From positions 19,483,541 to 19,547,540 of the forward strand of contig CM034241.1 of assembly GCA_019916065.1 (NCBI GenBank): 64,000 nucleotides of DNA, read 5' to 3'. Source of the DNA: Vitellaria paradoxa. Lineage: Eukaryota > Streptophyta > Magnoliopsida > Ericales > Sapotaceae. Both the position numbers and the translations under genes were made by a program. This document shows positions 47,270 through 59,996 of the stretch, one piece after another. Position 1 is the stretch's first letter, and each line of letters begins with the position of its first letter. Under the pieces are notes generated by a model. That model was not told where the DNA came from. It saw only the letters and a list, made by a program, of their open reading frames with translations, and made no database searches.

Positions 47270-49625
47270 ACATTAATTGTCTCTTCACCTAATACAAGTT
47301 TTGTAAACATTGTTCTATCCTTATTCCCTTGACACCTACAACCTTATCTCTGAGCTTCTCATCAATAATATTCCTATCCATTTCTATTCTTATATTTTTT
47401 TCGAATACAGAAGTTTAAAACAAGTATTTCAATTTCTTTAGATTTTTCTCTTATCCACTTAGTCTCTCGTTGCAAGCTATATATTAACTCTTCTCTTTGC
47501 CAAATTATCCCTTGGTTTTAGTTAATCAGTCTATGTTCCAAGTTGCTATCTGCAACCTTATCTCCTGGACTAGCTTCTTTATTCACACTTGTCCATTAAG
47601 GTGTTAGAATCCTTTCCTACTTCCATCACACCTAGGCACCGATGAGGTGCGTCACTTTGAGGAAACAACCCAGTGAACCTTTGTCCAATTTTCTTCACAC
47701 CTAGAATTCGATGCAGCATGTCATTAGTAGGGGACATCACATCGACATTCTCATTTGGATTCATGTTCATAAGATTATATGTTTTATGCTAGCTCTTAAC
47801 TTATTACAACCCTCCCTCCTTTATCCGGCTTGGGATTGGCTTTGTTAAATAAACATTAAGCACGCAAATGTGGAGTTAGATAATCTGCATACAGAAAAAT
47901 ATATATTTATTTTTTGTTGTTGTTTTTCCTTTGCGGTATCTTGTCATTTTAAAAATTATAATTGATTATATCCATGCTTCTTAATCTGCAATGATCTAGT
48001 AAATGAATATTCTAAATGATTAATAGAAATTGCACTAACATAAGCAAAGAGGAAATGGGGAGAGAACAGTATTGCAGGCTGAATGCTTATAAAAAAACAC
48101 TTTATGCGTCAGTTTTTTTTTTCTCCTTACACTTGAGTAGAACTAAACATTGGATGGTATTGAAGGGAGAATTACTGCATATGGCCTACATAATTTCTGA
48201 ATTCCTTTATATGCAAAGGCTGCTGGCAATTTCCATATGAAAAGCGAAAAGGATATATCCCAAGACGAGATTTAATGGGGGTGAAAGACGGTGTCTATGT
48301 CTAAAATATTGGCACAAGTGACCTTTCGAATGCAGGGTTGCATTTCAATCTCATGAAATTTCTGTGGATTTGGACGCAGTATAGATAGGTCCTATACCAT
48401 CTTTCCCATGCTATATGTCATAAAGTGACAAGGTTGGCTTTCATGAATTTATTCAAATGACCCATAGAGCAAGTCTGAGAAAATTCAATTGATGCTTAAA
48501 TTTTGTATTTTTGCAATTAGAATGTAATTTCTAGAGGCAAGTAGTACCAAGATATGGATGTTCTCTTCCTTGTGCTTGGGTTCAAAATTGAATGCACCTT
48601 TTTGACATACCCATTCTAGTTATTCAGGTTATTCTTGCTAGGTTATGTAATTTTACACTTATTGCTCATGATTAACAGTAGCAGAGTTCTTAATACCTTG
48701 GTATTCAAATGGTGTTCTGGCTTTGATTCTTTTCTTGGCTTTCCAACCTTTTTTTGGTGCTTGCAATAGAGTTTTGATATGCTTTCTCCTTTTTTTTTTT
48801 TAGCTAGAACATCAGATATCTAAACACTATGTGTTAATCTTGATCTTGTGCTATGAGAACATTTTAATTGAAACAAAAGCTGGTAACTAGTGTAGTTGTG
48901 AGGGTAATTTCAAAGTGCAGTGAGTTTAGGTCTCTCTCAAATATGATCAACACCTGTTTTCCCAATCAATTAAGAATTCTTATTTTCTTCCATCATCAAT
49001 TGAATATTGTTTCCTGTTAAAGACCTATAATTCAACTCCTCTGCAAAGCAAAGGAAGAAACCAAAGCTGTTGGCAAAATCCCCTGTCAGAAGACAAGAGT
49101 TGCTCAAGCCTTTGGGAAGACAGTGCAGCAGGTATATAGAATTTTAAGGAGATGTGATTTCTATAAATTGGTACCAAAAGATGCTGATTGTTTCTCATTG
49201 CTTTTCTGATGAATCAATACCAGTCTTATTCTGTACCGTGATATTTGTTTTTGGCAAAAATTTTAGGTAAGCAAACTTGTTGCTCAACTTTTCCAAATGC
49301 GTGTTCATATGAAAAAAATTAATTGGTGTAATCGAAGGTGCATTTATGCATATACCGAGCAATCTTGAGGAGGCTCTTAAATCTGAAAAGGTACTTTGTT
49401 TGCTTTTGTTTGCATTGGATGTTAATCTGTCACTCTGTACATACTTGAGTTCACGCATACATATTTACTTTTATGCTCTTAATTCCCATATTTTATTCGT
49501 TACCATCTGCTGATTGTATGAGAAACCATAATCTGAAATTGCAATATCTGGATACGCATTGTTAGATCTACATTGTTGCCTTGTTTATGTAACTTCTTAA
49601 GTATCTTGACCACATGCCTTGTAAC
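47270..49625 (+). other. Unassigned; exon-like fragments of an unknown gene
   Basis: Three plus-strand stretches look more protein-like than their surroundings. YIPRRDLMGVKDGVYV is at about 48255-48302. CKAKEETKAVGKIPCQKTRV is at about 49037-49100, followed by AQAFGKTVQQ before GTATATAG. VIEGAFMHIPSNLEEALKSE is at 49330-49389, ending AAAAG/GTACTT like a splice donor. I recognise no family in any of them and cannot say they belong together. Confidence 0.3.
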
Positions 49626-50270
49626 CTATGAAGCATGGATATAGATACAGGAGCGGTATGGATATGGGGTACGGATACGGAATATGGTAATTTTCAAAAA
49701 ATGAGAATACGGGTACGGCGAAGATACGGCAAAAATATATATATATATTTTATTTAAAATATTTCTGAACATAGCATCCATATACTACTAAACATTATAT
49801 AAACAACAATTTTATAGCATGAAAAATACTATTCAATTCATAAATGAACATCATTAATACTCAAAACTACCAATAACATTCAAACACAAAGCATAAATAT
49901 AAAAAAAGTATCAAATAAAATTTTGTACATCCTAAAATAAAAATAGTTTTTTCATTTTCTAACTTTTAGTTAGATCTAACTTCAATCATATCAATATATT
50001 TTAGTTAATTATAGTTTGACCCCTACTAAAATTTTATCATATCAATTTTACCCCCCAAAAATGTTTAAAATATTACATTTAGACCTTTATCATATCCTAA
50101 AAGTATCATTCCCGTATCCTACTCGTATCCCAGCCATATCTTATGCACAATTTAAAATAAAAAATTAAGATACGTCACCTGGCATATCTGATACATATCC
50201 GATTGTATTTGTATCCCCGGAGTATCTGATATGAGTGCAGGGCCTAATTTGAAGTATCCGTGCTTCATAG
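49626..50270. mobile_element. hAT-type MITE, copy 2, with 8-bp target duplication CTTGTAAC
   Basis: Ends CTATGAAGCATGGATATAG and (reverse complement) CTATGAAGCACGGATACTTC. CTTGTAAC stands on both sides (49618-49625, 50271-50278). Inverted relative to copy 1 at 20991. Internal blocks are shared with copy 1: GGTACGGCGAAGATACGGC here matches the reverse complement of GCCGTATCTTTGCCGTAC there. Confidence 0.85.
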
Positions 50271-50278
50271 CTTGTAAC

Positions 50279-50690
50279 ACAAGTAGTAGTAATCCTAGGT
50301 TGGTCTGCTATGTTTGGTGTTCTCATCCTGCTAAATTATCTAATAAAAAGGTAAAATAATTATTATCTTAATAGAAAACTAATAAAATAAAAATGTAGTG
50401 TGTTTGATACAAGCTTTGCCATAAAGACCCAATTCTGATCATCCTTTAATTTATGGGGAAACTGCAGTTGTTCCTTCATACTTGGACAAACCTGCTCCTC
50501 CCTTATGGATAAATTATTCTATTATTATTATTACTATGACGTCATTGTTATTGCATTAGCAAAACTATAGGAAGATACTTATCTACTTGATGATCCTATT
50601 ATGATCCCTTGTAATGAATCCTCATCTTGAAGAAGTATTGTTGGATTACCATTGCTTCTTTTGCAAGTCAACATTTATGTCACAAATGTT
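50279..50690 (+). other. Unassigned, one exon-like stretch
   Basis: 50452-50517 reads GETAVVPSYLDKPAPPLWIN on plus and looks protein-like but is not recognised. Remainder AT-rich. Confidence 0.25.
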
Positions 50691-51440
50691 GATAGAAATG
50701 TGTTTGATGATACTTCCAATTTTGGAAACTGGAAACAGAAATGCATTTGATAAATTTGCTTCTAGTATTTTGTTTCCCAAAAAAACAAAATGATGACTTT
50801 TCAAAATATTTTTCAAATTATAGATACTCAAAAAAGTTGTTTTGAAATTTCAATTTTTACTATCCACGTCTCTTTCAACTTCTACCACTCATAACCACCA
50901 TCCACTCGCCAGTAGTCCATGTTTAGCTACTAACCACGACTGGTCATCGACCATGGCTCACCGGCAGCCAATGACCCATCTTGTTGTTAGACTTCGGGGG
51001 AAAAAAAAAAAGAAGTTACTTGATTGCAACTGAATTTAGATGCTATGCTTGCTCCTTATTTGTTGAGTGGAGAAGGGGTGGTTGAGGATATATATACTTA
51101 TGTATGTATGTACATGTTTGTAAAAGACTAGTTGCTTCACAAATTTTGCTATTAGTGTGACATTTTGCAAATTTGTTTTCAATGGAGCCCGAAGGCTTGG
51201 AGAGCTAACTACTTTTTATTTAATTTTGAAACATAGAAAAACATTACATGGAGTTGCCCACCGGATTAATATACAATAACCCCGGATTGAGTTAGGAGTT
51301 GACTTGGCCTTGTGTTAGCCAATTCTTTTGCCTCTCATTGACCATTTCAAAATGAAATCAACACTATCAAAAATATGTTTTTGATTTTTGTTTTTTGAAC
51401 ACTGAAACTAGAAATGTTACAAAACAGGGCCTAAACTAGC
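50690..51440. mobile_element. Non-autonomous element of the TTTGATAA style
   Basis: Left part GTGTTTGATGATACTTCC, GGAAACTGGAAACAGAAATG; right part reverse-complemented GGCCCTGTTTTGTAACATTT, CTAGTTTCAGTGTTC. Same architecture as 6171-7118. A CCACGTC/CCATGG-rich middle (50860-51000) is not coding as far as I can tell. Confidence 0.35.
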
Positions 51441-51559
51441 ATGTAAATCTTGTCGGAACTTGTTACCTCCCTTATTTTGTAATAACTTTTAGAACTATTG
51501 AATCTTATAATTTGGCTAGATCTACGATGTTGATTATATGGTTACGACTTAAGTTGATG

Positions 51560-51810
51560 AAGTGAAACATTTACATCATGTTTATCAAGCCGCCCCCAGT
51601 ACTTCAAGGAGGAAGCAGAGGTCAAAATCGAGGACGCAATCTGTGGACTCAACATCATCAAGGCCAAGTCCTTAGGGTTTTGGGTCCAAGAATTGAGTTT
51701 CAAACTTTCAGTAGACATTGGAAGATGGACCACCAATGGTATCTTGCTTATATATATCATCCATCTGATCAAGGAAAAGTGGATCTCTCCAAAGTTCTTT
51801 TAGCCATGTA
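51560..51810 (+). other. Open on both strands; exon-like remnant of unknown gene
   Basis: In one plus frame (about 51558-51672) it reads EVKHLHHVYQAAPSTSRRKQ followed by RSKSRTQSVDSTSSRPSP, a basic Ser/Arg-rich stretch. The longer open frame at 51578-51811 and the minus frame look like shadows. No family recognised. Confidence 0.3.
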
Positions 51811-51819
51811 GTATAAGTG

Positions 51820-53690
51820 CGTGCTTGTAGCTACTTTAAAATCCGCAAATCGCGTCCCATATGATTGATCAAGTTAATGGTATGGGATTAATTTTTACCT
51901 AAACTATTTTTTCAAATTTAGTTTGAATATCGAACGTGTATGTATACATGGATGGTGTCTTTTACAGGCAAAGGAATAAAACAAAATAATTGGGATGCTA
52001 CAGCCTATTTTTAGGCAAATTTCATTTTACTCCCTAAGTTTTAAGTAGTTGCAATATCCTCTACCAATTATCATTTCGTTTATAAAATTTAAACCGTCAA
52101 CGGTGAGAGTGTAGGAGCAAAATAGTTACTCAGAAGGCGATTGCAATTAATTAAATGAAATTTTGAATTTTGGATAAAACTTGTTCGGCAAAGTGAAAGT
52201 TACCTACCAATTTCCTTTGAATCATTCCTGCCAATTATAAATCTCGCAGAGTAAACAAGTATGCAATGACCCTCTGTTATATGAAATGGCCATTCCCTGG
52301 GTTGTCTTGTGTAACAATGTACGTAGATACAGTCTAGATAATAGATGATCTGTAAAAACAATTTTAGCACTCCATGATAGAAGAAATGTTCATTCATAAG
52401 ATGGAGTGTAAAAAGTTTTTCTTATAGTGCTAATATCATTTACCAATAATAAAAGAGTGAAAAGAAAAAAAGGTATTAAAATATTAAAAAAATGATGGTT
52501 CATGGTAATTGATGCCTTTTTACTTTCCAGATGGTACTCATAAATAATTTGGTTTTGGCAAGTTATGAGTATTGTTGCATGTGTATGGTATAAAAAATCG
52601 GTACTCAAATGTGTATTTCTCTTTTTAAGTGAGAATAAATATGTTTCTAACACTTTTCATATGTGTGTTTAGGAGAGAAAAGAAAAAGAAAGAAAATATT
52701 AATTAAGAGTTAATTGAAAAAAGAGAAACAATAATAGTTTTATTTCTAATTATTTGAGAGTTTAGGAGAGAAAAGATAATGATTTTCTTTCTTATTATTT
52801 TTGAGTTGATAAGAATTGGAAGGAAAATAGAGTGTGTATTGATATTTTAATTACCATTGAATTCTTTAAGAATGTAGAGGGTTATCAATTTATTTAGCCC
52901 CTAGAACATACTTGTAATTTATTATTATTATTTATTTTATGGGCAAATGTCATTTTAAAAGTTCCATTAATTCATTTTTTCTTCTCTTTATTTTCTCCTA
53001 CTTTTGGAAGGATTAGATTTTAAAATTTTAACACTCATTTTTTTTTTCCATTTCTCGTCTTTTTTTTTTCCCTACAAAAACTCACAAATAAAAAATAAGT
53101 TCAAAAATCAATTTTTTCCTCTTTTCTTCTTTTCTTTTCATTTCACTCCATCCAAACAGACACTATCCAAACAGACTTAAGATTAAAGTGAATATTTCTT
53201 TTTTTTTTTGGGTAAATTTTAGCAATTATTTGTTCTGATTCTACATGTGCTAGTTTGTACTAAAAGAAAAATTAGAAATGAAATATTCACATTGTATCAA
53301 GTGCTTGACTCAAATTTGATAAGTAAGACATTTTTATTTATTTATTTATTTTCCATATAAAAAGGTTGTGACCTGGCTCTTATCATAACAAGTTGGAGAA
53401 ATTATCATTTTCATGGCAAGGTTAATCATAATTGGTCTTTTTTTTTAAAATAAGGTAAATAAAAATAATAGTGTGATTAAATTATAAATCTGTTATTTTA
53501 GATAGTGGATAATCTCTGTACATTTGGTTTTTCTTTTTGAATACCACTTTTTATTTTATTGTATTGCTTATTTATTTATTTATTTGTTTATTTATTTTGA
53601 TAAGTTAGTCTTGCTTAACTACAATGTCTCATTTTTTCCCCGATGTTCTTAGCAGTATACTTTTTTAAAAAATAATGTCTAATAAAAAAA
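51820..53690. other. Non-coding, with the repeat shared with 25230-25420
   Basis: 52670-52880 shares blocks with 25230-25420. 52960-53210 is T- and CT-rich. (TTTA)n runs at 53335-53352 and 53570-53598. No coding feature. Confidence 0.45.
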
Positions 53691-53699
53691 AAAAAAAAA

Positions 53700-54230
53700 C
53701 ATAGAGATGTAAAACGGAACGAGTTAACTCGCCCTGATTAAGTTTTAACCCCATTTTTGGCCCGATCCAAATTTTTGTATAGGACTACCCCTAACCCACC
53801 TCCTAGGCCCTAGCTTGAGTAGGCGTTGACCCAACTCGACCTCATGACCCATCAAGCTAGGGCAATGATTCTCAACCTTGATGTCCTCAATCAAACAACG
53901 TTGATCTGTTGCGCCTCCTTCTCTTTGGTGCTTAGGTGTCCGATTAGAGTGATATTTTTTTTTTCTCTTCGTGAATTTTTTCAAGATTTATGCAACCAAA
54001 TTAAGACACCTATAATTTAGTGCTCAAATGTTCAATTAAGTTAGTATTTTTCTACATTTTATGCAACCAAGTAAAAACGACTATAACTTGACACTTAGGT
54101 GTCTAATTATGGTCATAGTTTTCTTCATCTAATGTATTTTTATGAGATCTATGCTACCAAATTGAAATGGCCATAACTTGACGCTTGAGCGTCCAATTAG
54201 GTTGATATATCTTTGTTACTTCACAAGCAA
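53700..54230. repeat. Tandem ~85-105 bp repeats, LTR-like
   Basis: ATAACTTGACACTTAGGTGTCTAATT, ATAACTTGACGCTTGAGCGTCCAATT and related blocks recur about four times between 53930 and 54215, each with TATGCAACCAA before it. Such blocks are common in plant gypsy LTRs, but no LTR borders could be set. Confidence 0.55.
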
Positions 54231-55903
54231 AAATATGTGCAATGCCATGTAAAGAAATAAAACAAGAGCAAAAAAAAAAAAAAAAAGAACACTTGGTATT
54301 ATAGGGAAATTTCACAAGCAAGTGATCTAGTTTCTGAAAGTAACAAAAGAGAAGGTTATGCGCAATTAGAAGTCAACCTAAACTAATCAAGGGAAAATTA
54401 GGATTATTGGAAGCAAGAACATAGTAAAAAAGAACAAATTCTAGGAACTACTGAAAAAAAAAATTGAATAGGCTGACAAAATCATAAGTTTGAAGTAAAA
54501 TCTAGACCAATTTGAGTGAACAATTTTTCCTACAAACACTTCGGAAACAAACACATGTTTTAAATGTTGGCAATTTAGTAGGAATAAAGACTATATATTT
54601 CAGTCGAGGGAAAGTGAAAGGGTCAATTCAAATCAGGATTTGGCCAAGGATGAAGTGTGTAGAGCAAACATGGAAACGTTGACTTTTAATTTTTTTTTTC
54701 AATTGTTGCAGATAAGATTTGTAAAGAAAAGCAACATTTAAAATAAACTCACAAAAATCATAACCCGGGATAGAAATGAATGAAAAAAAAATGATAGCCA
54801 ATCCCAACTAGTTTGGGACTAAAATTTAGATGAGCTGGATAGTATTCTTATGTACGAAATTTGAATTTACAAGCTTGCAAACTACATCCAGGTAGGAAAA
54901 GAATCATAAATTTGTTAAATACAATGCACAGTAACAATATGTTTAAAGCTTAGGTTTCCTTTTCAATTGAAAAAAAAAATATATAGTATTTAAACCTTTT
55001 AAAGGTTAGTAGATTGTATCATAACTTTATTTTTTATCATTGAATTTCTTGGCCAAAAATATTAAGATTTGAATTAACCAACTGAATATTAAATGAATGA
55101 ATTTATTTGAGAAATACAAATTTGTTGCTCAATGAATTTCTTGACACTATTATTATAGGAATATCGAGTGAAAGGTCCAACTTCAACATTGAGGATCCAT
55201 CAATCTCATATTTATGGATCAGCCACTCAAAACCTCAAACTTTATCAACGAGCTTAATTGCTTCCTCTGTAAGTGTAGTTGCAAGTTCCATAAAGTAAGC
55301 AGTTATATGCAAAATCATATGTCCACACCTTACATCAGAAATTCACATCACCACCCAAATTTACATCACACATATAAGCTTTGACTTCAACCAAAAATAA
55401 AGTAACAAAATCAGCTTAACTAGCACCAACAGAGAATTAAAAAGATATATACAGTAAATGAATAAGAGTTGATCAATATACACATAGTAGCAGTAACAGC
55501 AGAAGGTTTAACAACATTAACATAAGAAGAGCCATGTTCAAAACTGCAAATGCAAATTTACCTCCTGAAAAAACCTATAGAGGAACACAATGCGAACTGC
55601 AAAAAGTCAGCCTTGCAAGCTGTAATTATATCCTTCATAATCGTTGTTCTCAACACTATCCAAATTGAAAATGAATTTAGAGGAAATAGAGGAAGGCAGG
55701 GGATAGAGAAAGAGATCTTAATACAATAAAATAGAAAGATTAAAAAATAAATTTCAAATATAGATAAGAAGCCTATTAGAGGTACCTTGATAAGAGATTC
55801 AGCCCTCTGATTTCGTAAATCACAAAGCCACCCCTAACAATGATCCATTCCAAGTGACATGTCATAGAGCCTGAAATTCCCTAATGTGCCTTGAATGGAA
55901 GTA
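54231..55903. other. Non-coding, no feature recognised
   Basis: AT-rich with A-tracts. On the minus strand 55295-55130 an open stretch reads LATTLTEEAIKLVDKV then a stop and FEWLIHKYEIDGSS, perhaps an exon remnant; not recognised. Confidence 0.35.
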
Positions 55904-57752
55904 TTTTTTTTTTTTTGAAAAGTGAAAATAAATATATTGATAGAAATAAAATTAAAAAAATATAAAAACTTAGGGGCATACCCCTATATATACAAGCAAG
56001 CTTAAAAACTGTCTAGAATGACCCCTATGCCAGCAACTATATACATTTCAAGTGGCCAAATTCAAAACACTAAGCAAAACTAAGTGAACCCAAAGAAACA
56101 ACCTCTGCCTCAAAGAAGTGTAGACCCGCGCATGCAGCATTTGGCATTCAACAATCTTAGAAATAGCAGCCAGCAATCAAATAGGATGCACATAGCAAAC
56201 CCAGCAACTTCAGTAATCACATAACCTATAACTCCTCTTCCTAATAGCTTGCCGTCCTCCATTTAATCTCCTATAAACATCTGTGCAATAGGTCAATAAT
56301 TCAGCATCAATACAACATTAATGATCCCCAAGAGTGCAGCCTACAGAAATAAAATAGCAGAATAGGACACACACTGCAGGTATCAAAAACCATACATAAA
56401 CATAGCACAGTGTAGCGAATCAAACTCTAAGCCACCACAATGCAGAGAAGACCTACTCAACTCCTTACACAATCCTCTGCCAACAGACAATCACAAGCAG
56501 CAATGCACAGAAAAGCAACTCCTCAGCAAACCAGGCTGCACCATTACCTCCCGTGGAACCTAAATCTGCAACCCACCAGCCCTAATTTCATTTTAATCGC
56601 AGGAAGAAGAACTACTCGCAGCATCTTTGGACAAATTATTTGGTCCCTGTACAGCATATGACATGATAAAAGCAGTTCAATTCATTCCCATTTCATCTTC
56701 CACAACATAAACAGCGTGAAACACAGTACATGGCAGCTTAGCTCTCAAATGCAGCAAATCAAATTCTGAGCCACCACAACAATTTGCCAACAAGCTATCA
56801 CAAGCAGCAAACATAGAAAAGCAGCAAATCAGCAAACCATACTCTACACTTCTTTATCCCCTCAGCATACAGTCCCCATATGAATCCCATTTACAGCAGC
56901 TCCAAACCGTGCTAAGGTAGCAACTCAATAGCAATGAAGATCGGCAAAACAGCAAATTCTAAGACTGAACAAACACCCACATCAGAAGCTGCAATTGCCA
57001 GCCCAACTCAAACACAAACACAAACAGTAGTATGCATACCATGATAAACACAGCTTCATAGCCTCCCCATTCAATATCCTACACTAGCAGCAAAAAGAAG
57101 CACAGTGAAGGGTCCACAAAACTAACAACCATACACAACAGTTAAACAAACCAACAACCACACTTGGCAGAAAATCACATAATATCATTCGAACAAATTG
57201 TTTGCAAACAAGATTGAAGCAGCAAAGGAGAAGTGAGCAGGAGTCTAGATCAGATAATCAACCATTAGGTGGCCAGGAATAAGCATCTCTGTATCACAGC
57301 ACTCTCAATCAAAATACCAATTGTAGCAAACAGAAGTCAGTTACAATTACCCAACAATCCCTAAATCACTTACATCGGCTACACTTCTAGCTTCTACCGA
57401 CAAATAACCATTAATTCCAACTCAGGCACTGGCACCTGCAGGTCCTCATTCACACAGCTAATGCACCAGTTAATAACAGCAACAAACCAGCTATAACCTG
57501 ACCAAATGCAATCCTCCCAATCACGTAGTAATCATCCAGCATCAACAATCAAACAACTTTGTACTAGATTCCCAGACTGCAACTCCATCAACTAAGTAGC
57601 CAACAGCGTAATAGGTAAACTCCATTCTTGAATCAAATGGCGATTCATTGGAGGACTTGGAAAGGCAGAACAACCCATAATGCGATGTCTCACTGCATTC
57701 ATGATCGTCCTTGTGATTGTGAGCACATCCAAGTAGGATTTATCATACAGAC
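55904..57752 (-). mobile_element. LINE 3' fragment with ~1.7-kb 3' UTR and poly(A)
   Basis: Minus strand. 57750-57600 encodes the very end of ORF2 (SYLDVLTITRTIMNAVRHRI, then MGCSAFPSPPMNRHLIQEWS, LPITLLAT, stop). The following 1.7 kb is CAGCAA-rich untranslated sequence, then GGGGTATGCCCC (55984-55973), then poly(A) (T13 at 55904-55916 on plus). The 5' end is cut at the start of the LTR at 57753. Same LINE family as 15786-18530 by UTR style and 3' end. Confidence 0.75.
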
Positions 57753-59476
57753 TGTTATAACCTATAAATAAATTATTTATTTAATTTAGTATTAATTATT
57801 TATTTTTATTGATGTGTTATATTTTATTGAAATTCACTAACTTCATTTAAGAATAATTAAATTTTATTTTTATTTAATTATTTTTGGGTAAGTGTGGACC
57901 ACTGGATATATTGAAGGGTTATTATTATTAGGTTGTTATTGGAGATCCACCGTAATTTAATAGACATAATAATATGCGACTAAGAAGTTAAGGTTATAAA
58001 TAGGAGGACTGTCTTCCTAGGGTTTTATTATTATTCTAATTAAGAGAGAGAGAGAGAGAAAGAGAGAGAAGGGAAAAGAGAGGAAAGTAGGTTGTGCGTG
58101 AAGAGCAAAGAAGAAAATAAGATTAGTATTTACTACTCTTTTCTCTCGAATATTGATAGAAAAGATTAAAGATTAGTATGTGCTTATACATATATATGCA
58201 TGTACAAATTAGGGTTTGGTTTTCAAAAAAAAAAGGAAAAGTGGTTAGATTAGATGGATTGACGCGTGAATATACATATGTTGTATATATAGCCATTTGG
58301 GTTTGGCAGATTGTCAAAAAAAAAAAAAGAAAAGTTTTGAGAAAAGCTGCCACACGCTACAGGGGAAAGATTTATTTTATATGTATATGTGTGTGTGTAT
58401 TTTTATGGAAGTCTACTGGTTGATTGAAAAAGAAATTATTTTTTTGATTGATTTTGAAGTAATGTTTATATACATACATATATATGTGTTTGTGTATATA
58501 TTAGTTTATCTCATCGGACAGCTTTCAGGAAAAAAAAAGATTTCTCCTATTGTTTGTTCTGTGAATCTGTGATCTTCCAATCAAACAAAGAAACAAACAT
58601 AATGGCAGACCCAATTAGAGAGAGAGATTGGGCTGGCGAGCGAGGCTTTTTTCTTTTATGGCATTTGAGAAAACTGTGTTTCTGAAAGCACTGCGGTAGG
58701 TGAAAAAAAAAACAGAAGGGAATTTTGGGTTAGGCTCCTTAAGTGGTGAATGATTTTATGGGATTTGTGATGAATGATTAATGGTGGTTATTAATTGGAA
58801 TTGAAATAAAAGTCCAGGGGACAGGCTCCTTAAGTGGTGTGACTCTGTTAACTACAGAACAAGCTCGTAAAAACTGTGGTGATCCTAATTCTTAACGATT
58901 GTAAGAACAAGCTCGTTAAGACCTCAATTGGATCGGCTTAGTGAAGAACATAGGAGCCAAACTAGATAACTCTAAGTGCGATGTTGGATCCAACGGGCAC
59001 TGCCCATGAGAAATTGTATTGGCACACTTGATATTTAATTCCCATGTGATAATCAACATATTAATTTTGTTGTCACATTTGTGATTGACGGGTTGAATTA
59101 TGAAAGATTTTGCATCCTGATGTACAGGTTTTGAAGTTATTATAAGATATGCATGGAAATAAATTATGTGAACATTATTTTTACTTAAATTATTTTTGGT
59201 TAAACTGTTACTTGAAAATTTATTATTTTCAAATCTCTATTAATATAATTGGCTTAGCATCAATTCACTAGACTTTTAGTTCACCCTTCCTTTCATATTT
59301 TTCAGGTGAGCGTGGAGGGAACTAATCGTGGACTCTGGCAATTGGGACCTTAAGTTGTGGGCTCTTAGGGAAAAATTGTACATTTAATTGATGAATTTTA
59401 TTTTAGTAGTTTGACTAGAGTTTTCATGATTTAGAATATTTTAATTACTGATATCTAGTTGTTTTGAGTTTGGGAT
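57753..59476 (+). mobile_element. Tekay-like Ty3/gypsy LTR
   Basis: Begins TGTTATAACCTATAAATAAATT, then TATAAATAGG near 57998 as a likely TATA box, then a GA-rich leader (58045-58085). Near 59278-59312 is CTTTTAGTTCACCC...TTCAGGTGAG, a block usual in this LTR type. The right end near GAGTTTGGGAT is set only by the start of the copia LTR. No internal domain follows, so it may be a solo or truncated LTR. Confidence 0.55.
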
Positions 59477-59655
59477 TGTTAATAAATGTATATTCATGAA
59501 CCTAGGATTTAATGTTTATTCATGTACCCAGGACAATGTATCTAAGCTAGGTTCTTTGATTTGAATTTGTTAATCTGTATATTGAGTGTATATAAATACA
59601 ACATCTGACAACCTATTTGGGTGTCAAGAACCTTCAATATTTCTCTATTTTTACA
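59477..59655 (+). mobile_element. 5' LTR of the copia element (short)
   Basis: The right edge is exact: it ends TTTTTACA directly against the primer site. TATAAATA at 59591-59598 is a good TATA box. The best start is TGTTAATAAATGTATATTC at 59477, giving 179 bp, plausible for a short-LTR copia lineage, but there is no second LTR to confirm it. Confidence 0.55.
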
Positions 59656-59668
59656 TGGTATCAGAGCC
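59656..59668 (+). other. Primer binding site for initiator tRNA-Met
   Basis: TGGTATCAGAGCC, the standard copia primer site, adjoining the LTR with no spacer. Confidence 0.9.
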
Positions 59669-59964
59669 AAAAACAGTTGACCCGCAGTGCACCAATGTTC
59701 AAGCAAATAGCCGTCGGCAAGTGAAGGACTGTTCCACTCCTCTGGTGATCTTTTGAACCCTTTATGTGTACCAGAAGAGTTGCTTGCCGCCGACAAGCAT
59801 TCCCGTCGAAAGTCTAATCACCAGAAACCTGTCACGCGCCTCCCAGTCACGACGCGTGAAGTCTACGTGCCATCCTGTCACTAGCGCGTGAGATTATGTC
59901 AGTCACCTGTCAGTCCTATTTTTTTTCCCGGCGTCGTTGTCTCTCTCCGGCGAGTTGATCTGTG

Positions 59965-59996
<32 letters not shown>

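Noticed and set aside
51578..51811. Coding sequence in the longest plus frame
   Set aside because: Three frames are open here on two strands; the more protein-like reading is a different plus frame, so the long ORF was not called.
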